NCBI RefSeq assembly: GCF_001442535.1
Contig: NZ_CP013141.1
Coordinates: 625,196-689,195 of the forward strand
DNA from: Lysobacter antibioticus
Lineage (GTDB): Bacteria > Pseudomonadota > Gammaproteobacteria > Xanthomonadales > Xanthomonadaceae
Length of the DNA: 64,000 nucleotides
Reading direction: 5' to 3'
Shown one piece after another: positions 60,049 through 64,000 of the stretch. Position numbers and translations under genes: made by a program. Each line of letters begins with the position of its first letter. The first letter of the stretch is position 1. Under the pieces are notes generated by a model, which was given only the letters and a program-made list of their open reading frames with translations, was not told the origin of the DNA and did not search any database.

Positions 60049-62304
60049 TCAGATCTCGAACCGATACGACAGCTTGACCAGCAGTTGCTCGCTGTCGCGC
60101 AGGTCGAAGGCATCGCGGAATTCGCGGCCGACTCCGCGGTCCATGCGCCCTTCCTCGAACATCTCGCCGCCGCGCACGTAGGCGATGTAGAGATAGGACA
60201 GCGGCGCCAGTTCGTAGCGGTAGCGGATCTGGAAGCCCAGGTTGCGCACGCGGAAATCCGGGATCGCTTCATCCACCGCGAGCGGACGACCGCCGGCGTC
60301 GACCCGATAGGCCTGCTTCAGGCGCGCGTCCAGGCCGATGGTCTCCAGGCGCACGCGCAGTTCCTGTTTGTCGTCGATGAACCACTGCAGGCCCGCATCC
60401 AGCACCAGACTGTCGGCGCGGAAGGCGCCGAGGCGGTTGCCGCCGCGCCACAGCAGCCAGTCCGGCGCGTGGGTGTATTCGACGCCGGCGAACAGGATCA
60501 GGCGGTCGCTGAATTGGTAGTTCGGCTCCAGGTACAACCGCGTCTCGCCCTCGTCGATGCCGCCCAGGCCGTCGGCGCTGTAGCCGGCCTCGATGGCCAG
60601 CGACCACGGGCTGCCGTTCTGGCGCGGAAGCAGGCGTTCGTAGTTGACGAACAAGCGCGACGGCACCCGCAGCACGCCGTTGCCGCGGGTGATGAGGTCG
60701 TCGTGGCCCGCGGTCCACAGCGCGACTTCGGCGAACTCGTTGCCGCCGTCGCGCAGTTCGCCGCGGCGGGTGATCGCGAACGCGTCGGCGATATGCACGC
60801 CGTCGTCGCTGTAGCGGCGCGAAGCGGCGTAGTGCCAATCGTGCGAGGCGTAGGCCGAATCGGCCGGCAGGTCGGTAACGCGGCGGCCCAGGTCGTAACG
60901 CAGGTAGTTGAAGTTGTTGCGCTCCAGATAACCGAAGTCGTTGAGCTGCAGATCCTTGCCCAGGTGCAGGCCGTACAGCTGTTGGCGCCAGCCGCCGCCC
61001 ATGTCGTAGTCGATCCGGATCTGGCCACCGCTGTCGCGCAGGGTACGACCGCTCTGCTCGACGTCCGAGGCCACCAGCGTGCCGCGGATCGCCCACTGCG
61101 GGTTCGGCGTCCAGCGCTGGTCGAACTCGTAGACGTCGGCCTGGCGATCCAGGAACGGACGATCCACGCGCGTGACCATCGCGCCGAGGCCGAAACCGGC
61201 GAAGTCGCGGGTCGCGCGCACGGCGTAGAAATCGCGGCCGACCTCGTCGCCTTCGTTGGCGGCGAACAGGCCGTAGTTGTAGCCGCCCGCGCTGCCGTTG
61301 AGCTTGAGCGCGGCGATGACGTCGCCCGACCCCAGGCCGTCGTCGGTCTTGCCGCCGACCCGGCGCGTATAGATCAACCGGCTGTTGGTGTTGTAGGACC
61401 CGAACGGCACGTCGAAGAAGCCCTGGTTCTCGGTGAAGAAGGGGCGCTTGTCGCTGAAGAAGGTTTCGGTGGCGCTGAAGTTCACGGTCAGCTCGTCGCT
61501 CTCGACCTGGCCGAAGTCCGGGTTGATGGTGGCGCTGAGCTGGAACTTGCCGCTGGGCTTCCAGAACAGGTCGGCGCCGGCGTCGAAGTCGCTGTCGTGG
61601 CCGACCGCGTCGCCCACGCCGACTACGTACGGCGTGATCGCCAACAGCGACTGGCTGTAGGCCGGCACTTCGACGCGGTTGAACGCGGACAGGAAGCGCG
61701 CCTCGGTGTAGTGCACCGCCGGCCACGAGGTGCGCTCGCCGGTCGAGGCGATCACCCGGTCGAGTTCGATGCCGAGGGTGCGGGTGCCGTCGGCGACATC
61801 GCGCATCGGCGCGATATGCCAGGGAATCAGCATCTCCGCCGACCAACCGCCGTCGTCCTCGCTGGTCGCGTGGCGCCAGTCGCCGTCCCAGTCGTCGTTG
61901 AACTGGTTCTCGCTGGTAATCGTGGTGTCGACGATGCTGTTGGCCAGGGTCACGGTGAAGTTGTAGCCGGCACGGCCGTCGCCGTCGAAATCGACGTAGA
62001 GGTTGACCCGGTCGACGGTGGCGTTGCCGTCGCGCTGGGTGTGCTGGCGCAGGCGCGGCACCCCGGCCGGTTGGTGATTGCGGAAGGCCACGGCGAGCCC
62101 GTCCGGGGTCGCCAGCAACCAGGCCTCGGTCGGCTGCGAGGCGGCCGCGCGCGATAGCGGCTGGGTCAGGCGGAAGTCGTCGATGCGCTGGGCGCCGCGC
62201 CATTCCTCCGGGTCGATGCGGCCGTCGATCTCCAGCCCGTAGGCGCAGGGGGAGGCGATCGCGGCCGAGGCCGCGAACAGAGAGGTGAACAGATTCGTGC
62301 GCAT
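60049..62304 (-). CDS. DUF5916 outer-membrane protein with N-terminal CBM9-like domain
   Basis: A 751-aa protein with a signal peptide ending near 'PCAYG'. Residues about 25-215 are a CBM9/DOMON-like sandwich ('LEIDGRIDPEEWRGAQRIDD', 'DRVNLYVDFDGDGRAGYNFT'). About 230-751 form the DUF5916 region, with 'NPDFGQVESDELTVNFSATE' and 'FFSDKRPFFTENQGFFDVPF', ending in 'QLLVKLSYRFEI', a typical beta-barrel end. A carbohydrate-binding outer-membrane protein is likely. The family role is not established. Confidence 0.88.
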   Translation of the reverse strand: MRTNLFTSLFAASAAIASPCAYGLEIDGRIDPEEWRGAQRIDDFRLTQPLSRAAASQPTEAWLLATPDGLAVAFRNHQPAGVPRLRQHTQRDGNATVDRVNLYVDFDGDGRAGYNFTVTLANSIVDTTITSENQFNDDWDGDWRHATSEDDGGWSAEMLIPWHIAPMRDVADGTRTLGIELDRVIASTGERTSWPAVHYTEARFLSAFNRVEVPAYSQSLLAITPYVVGVGDAVGHDSDFDAGADLFWKPSGKFQLSATINPDFGQVESDELTVNFSATETFFSDKRPFFTENQGFFDVPFGSYNTNSRLIYTRRVGGKTDDGLGSGDVIAALKLNGSAGGYNYGLFAANEGDEVGRDFYAVRATRDFAGFGLGAMVTRVDRPFLDRQADVYEFDQRWTPNPQWAIRGTLVASDVEQSGRTLRDSGGQIRIDYDMGGGWRQQLYGLHLGKDLQLNDFGYLERNNFNYLRYDLGRRVTDLPADSAYASHDWHYAASRRYSDDGVHIADAFAITRRGELRDGGNEFAEVALWTAGHDDLITRGNGVLRVPSRLFVNYERLLPRQNGSPWSLAIEAGYSADGLGGIDEGETRLYLEPNYQFSDRLILFAGVEYTHAPDWLLWRGGNRLGAFRADSLVLDAGLQWFIDDKQELRVRLETIGLDARLKQAYRVDAGGRPLAVDEAIPDFRVRNLGFQIRYRYELAPLSYLYIAYVRGGEMFEEGRMDRGVGREFRDAFDLRDSEQLLVKLSYRFEI

Positions 62305-62535
62305 ACAGCAGCCCCGGTGATGCGGATTGTCCGCATCGCGAGCGCCTGCCCCGGCCCTCGTCGATGACGGATCGCGACGAACGGCGTCGCGATGCCGCGC
62401 AGACTAGCGGCGCGGCGGCTTTTCACCGCATGGCGTAAGTCATGGCAACCCTTGGCCGCCGATGCGCATCCTTGAGTTCAGTGGCCGATCCGGCAGGGCT
62501 GAATGCGCCCCCAGTTGCGCCGCGATGCGCCCGAC

Positions 62536-64000
62536 TCAGGGCGCGGTGGCGTCGTGGGTGACGAAGGCCGATTCGCCGGCAGGCAGTTGCATCCACTCCG
62601 GATGGGCCAGGGCCCGGGCGATGTCGGACTGGCCGGACAGCCAGTGCTCGCGCATCGCCACGCGGCCGAACTGGTAGTCCTTGAAGTGGCCGATGCGGGC
62701 GCGATCGCGATAGATCAGGTGGATCACGCTGTAGCGGCGGTCGCAGGCCAGCTCGGCGGCGTGCTGGGCCCAGGGGTTGGTCGCGCGCACGTCCTCGGGG
62801 ATTTCCTCGAGCAGCTCACGCAGCAGACGCCGATAATGCTGGAACACGCGCTGAGTGTCGGTGATCAGGCGGGTGCGGCTGGAGTATTGGATTTCCTTCT
62901 GCCGCTCGGCGACGTCGAGCAGGGTCTGCGGCAGGTCGCCGCGCGCGTTCCACAGGTCGACCTGGAACACCAGGGTGTCGCTGCGCGGCGACGAGGTCAG
63001 CACGTGCGACAGCGGCGTGTTCGAGACCAGGCCGCCGTCCCAGTAGTACTCGCCGTCGATCTCGATGGCCGGAAACGCCGGCGGCAGCGCGCCCGAGGCG
63101 AGGATGTGGCGCGCGTCCAGGCGCATGCGGGTGTTGTCGAAATATTCCAGATTGCCGGTGCGCACGTTGACCGCACCGACCGAGACCCGGATGCCGCCGT
63201 CGTTCAAGCGGTCGAAATCGACCATGCGTTCGAGCGTGGCGATCATCGGCGAGGTGTCGTACCAGCTCGCCGCGGCCGGCCCGGGCGCAGCGAATGGGTC
63301 TTGCCCGAACCAGGCGCGCGGGCGGTAGAAACCGTGCTGGCCCTCGACGATGGCGCGCCAGGCCTCCCAGGTGTCGAGCCAGGCGCGGGTGTCGGCATCG
63401 AGGTCGGTGAACCGCGCTTCCTGGCCGAAGGTGGTCGAGGGCAACAGGGTCGGCTGCGAGATCGTCGCCCAGAACTCGCGCAGCGCATCCATGCGTTTGC
63501 CCGGCGGATTGCCGGCGATGATCGCGGTGTTGAAGGCGCCGATCGAAATGCCGGCGATCCAGTTCGGCGCGATGCCGGCTTCGTACAAGCCTTGGTAGAC
63601 GCCGGCCTGATAGGCGCCGAGCGCGCCGCCGCCCTGCAGGACCAGGGCGATGTTCTCGGGCAGCACCGAGGTTTCGGCACGGATGCGCTCGCCCGCGGCC
63701 TTGGCCGCACGCGAGGCGGCTTGCTTGCTGGCCGCGCGCCTGGGCGGCGGCTTGGGTGCCTGTTTGAGTTCCGGCGGGTTCGCCCGCGGCTTGGGTTTGG
63801 CCGGGGTGACCGGCTTCGGCACGCGCTTGGCCGTCGCGCGTGCGGCCGGTGCCCGCGCGACGGCGGCGCTGCCGCGCTTGAAGGCTTGCTTGTGCGGCTC
63901 CTTGCGGGCCGGGGCTTTCGTCGGCGGGTCTTTCTTTGCCGGTATCGCCGGCTTGGGGTCGCGCTTGGCCGGGGTCCGCGGCGCGGGTTCGCGCTGCGGC
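62536..64000 (-). CDS. Patatin-like phospholipase, N-terminus beyond window
   Basis: The frame is open on the minus strand to the window edge, so the protein starts outside. The visible N-terminal part (about 105 residues) is Lys/Pro/Ala/Arg-rich with repeated 'PAKK/PKP' words. The patatin domain has the oxyanion loop 'LVLQGGGALGAYQAGVYQG', the nucleophile Ser in 'GISIGAFNTA' and the Asp in 'YWDGGLVSNTPL'. The C-terminal 'IQYSSRTRLITDTQRVFQHY' region is DUF3734-like. It should hydrolyse acyl lipids. The basic tail may bind acidic polymers or membranes. A GTG start at 63822 is possible but ignores the open frame. Confidence 0.88.
   Translation of the reverse strand, partial: PQREPAPRTPAKRDPKPAIPAKKDPPTKAPARKEPHKQAFKRGSAAVARAPAARATAKRVPKPVTPAKPKPRANPPELKQAPKPPPRRAASKQAASRAAKAAGERIRAETSVLPENIALVLQGGGALGAYQAGVYQGLYEAGIAPNWIAGISIGAFNTAIIAGNPPGKRMDALREFWATISQPTLLPSTTFGQEARFTDLDADTRAWLDTWEAWRAIVEGQHGFYRPRAWFGQDPFAAPGPAAASWYDTSPMIATLERMVDFDRLNDGGIRVSVGAVNVRTGNLEYFDNTRMRLDARHILASGALPPAFPAIEIDGEYYWDGGLVSNTPLSHVLTSSPRSDTLVFQVDLWNARGDLPQTLLDVAERQKEIQYSSRTRLITDTQRVFQHYRRLLRELLEEIPEDVRATNPWAQHAAELACDRRYSVIHLIYRDRARIGHFKDYQFGRVAMREHWLSGQSDIARALAHPEWMQLPAGESAFVTHDATAP

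Overview
The window is high-GC DNA of a Gammaproteobacterium, most likely Lysobacter or a close Lysobacteraceae (Xanthomonadaceae) relative. This is inferred, not searched. The evidence is the murD2-murL pair of the Xanthomonas-type D-glutamate route, a fused aspartokinase/diaminopimelate decarboxylase, an N-acetylgalactosamine locus with a ROK kinase and a TonB receptor instead of a PTS, and many intergenic copies of a 'GTAGGAGCGGCGC...GCCGCGACC' repeat.

Layout. 1-4370: a TetR regulator cut by the window edge, a GlcNAc-type glycosyltransferase, galE, a small Cys-rich exported protein and a lipoprotein. 4505-16907: a catabolic locus for alpha-linked N-acetylgalactosamine (GalNAc). A TonB receptor and a secreted GH31 glycosidase lie on the minus strand. 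Divergent from them is agaS-agaK-agaZ-agaR-agaA. The 320-bp divergent intergenic region is full of CTTTCG/CGAAAG boxes suited to the DeoR-family regulator AgaR. 16908-27460: an accessory island with a different base composition, genes on both strands and wide gaps. It holds a CoiA-like nuclease, an XRE regulator, an RX4H (HEPN-like) protein, a DUF2971-like protein, a DUF4935-like PIN nuclease, a CHAT-type Cys/His protease, an unrecognised 205-aa protein, and a three-TM membrane protein followed by a 52-aa ORF. Two groups of G-tract arrays with a strict 10-bp period, each next to the same 18-bp sequence, bracket the first part of the island (17249-22249).

27522-32869: ssb, a tandem array of 64/87-bp units, an HExxH protein with EF-hand-like motifs that overlaps a small downstream gene (possibly toxin and partner), and ispB. 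33520-43012, mostly minus strand: a dienelactone-hydrolase-like protein, murD2, murL, lysAC (together supplying D-Glu, DAP and lysine), a PhzF isomerase, a BASS transporter and a glycine-zipper protein. 43112-56704: alpha/beta hydrolase, OsmC, EF-G2, TPR protein, DUF4087, MscS channel, thioredoxin-like protein, LysE exporter, DUF533 protein, three lipoproteins, a PIN protein, and an AraC regulator with an EamA transporter. 56705-57924 is 1.2 kb of dispersed repeats with no credible gene. 57925-64000: a second TonB receptor, a convergent DUF5916 outer-membrane protein, and a patatin phospholipase running off the window end.

The strongest candidates for something undescribed are the island with its 10-bp-period G arrays and CHAT protease, and the HExxH/EF-hand gene pair. 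The GalNAc locus is the best-supported functional unit. Its GH31 enzyme is better read as an alpha-N-acetylgalactosaminidase than as the alpha-glucosidase a generic annotation would give. No tRNA, rRNA, CRISPR array or intact insertion sequence was seen.
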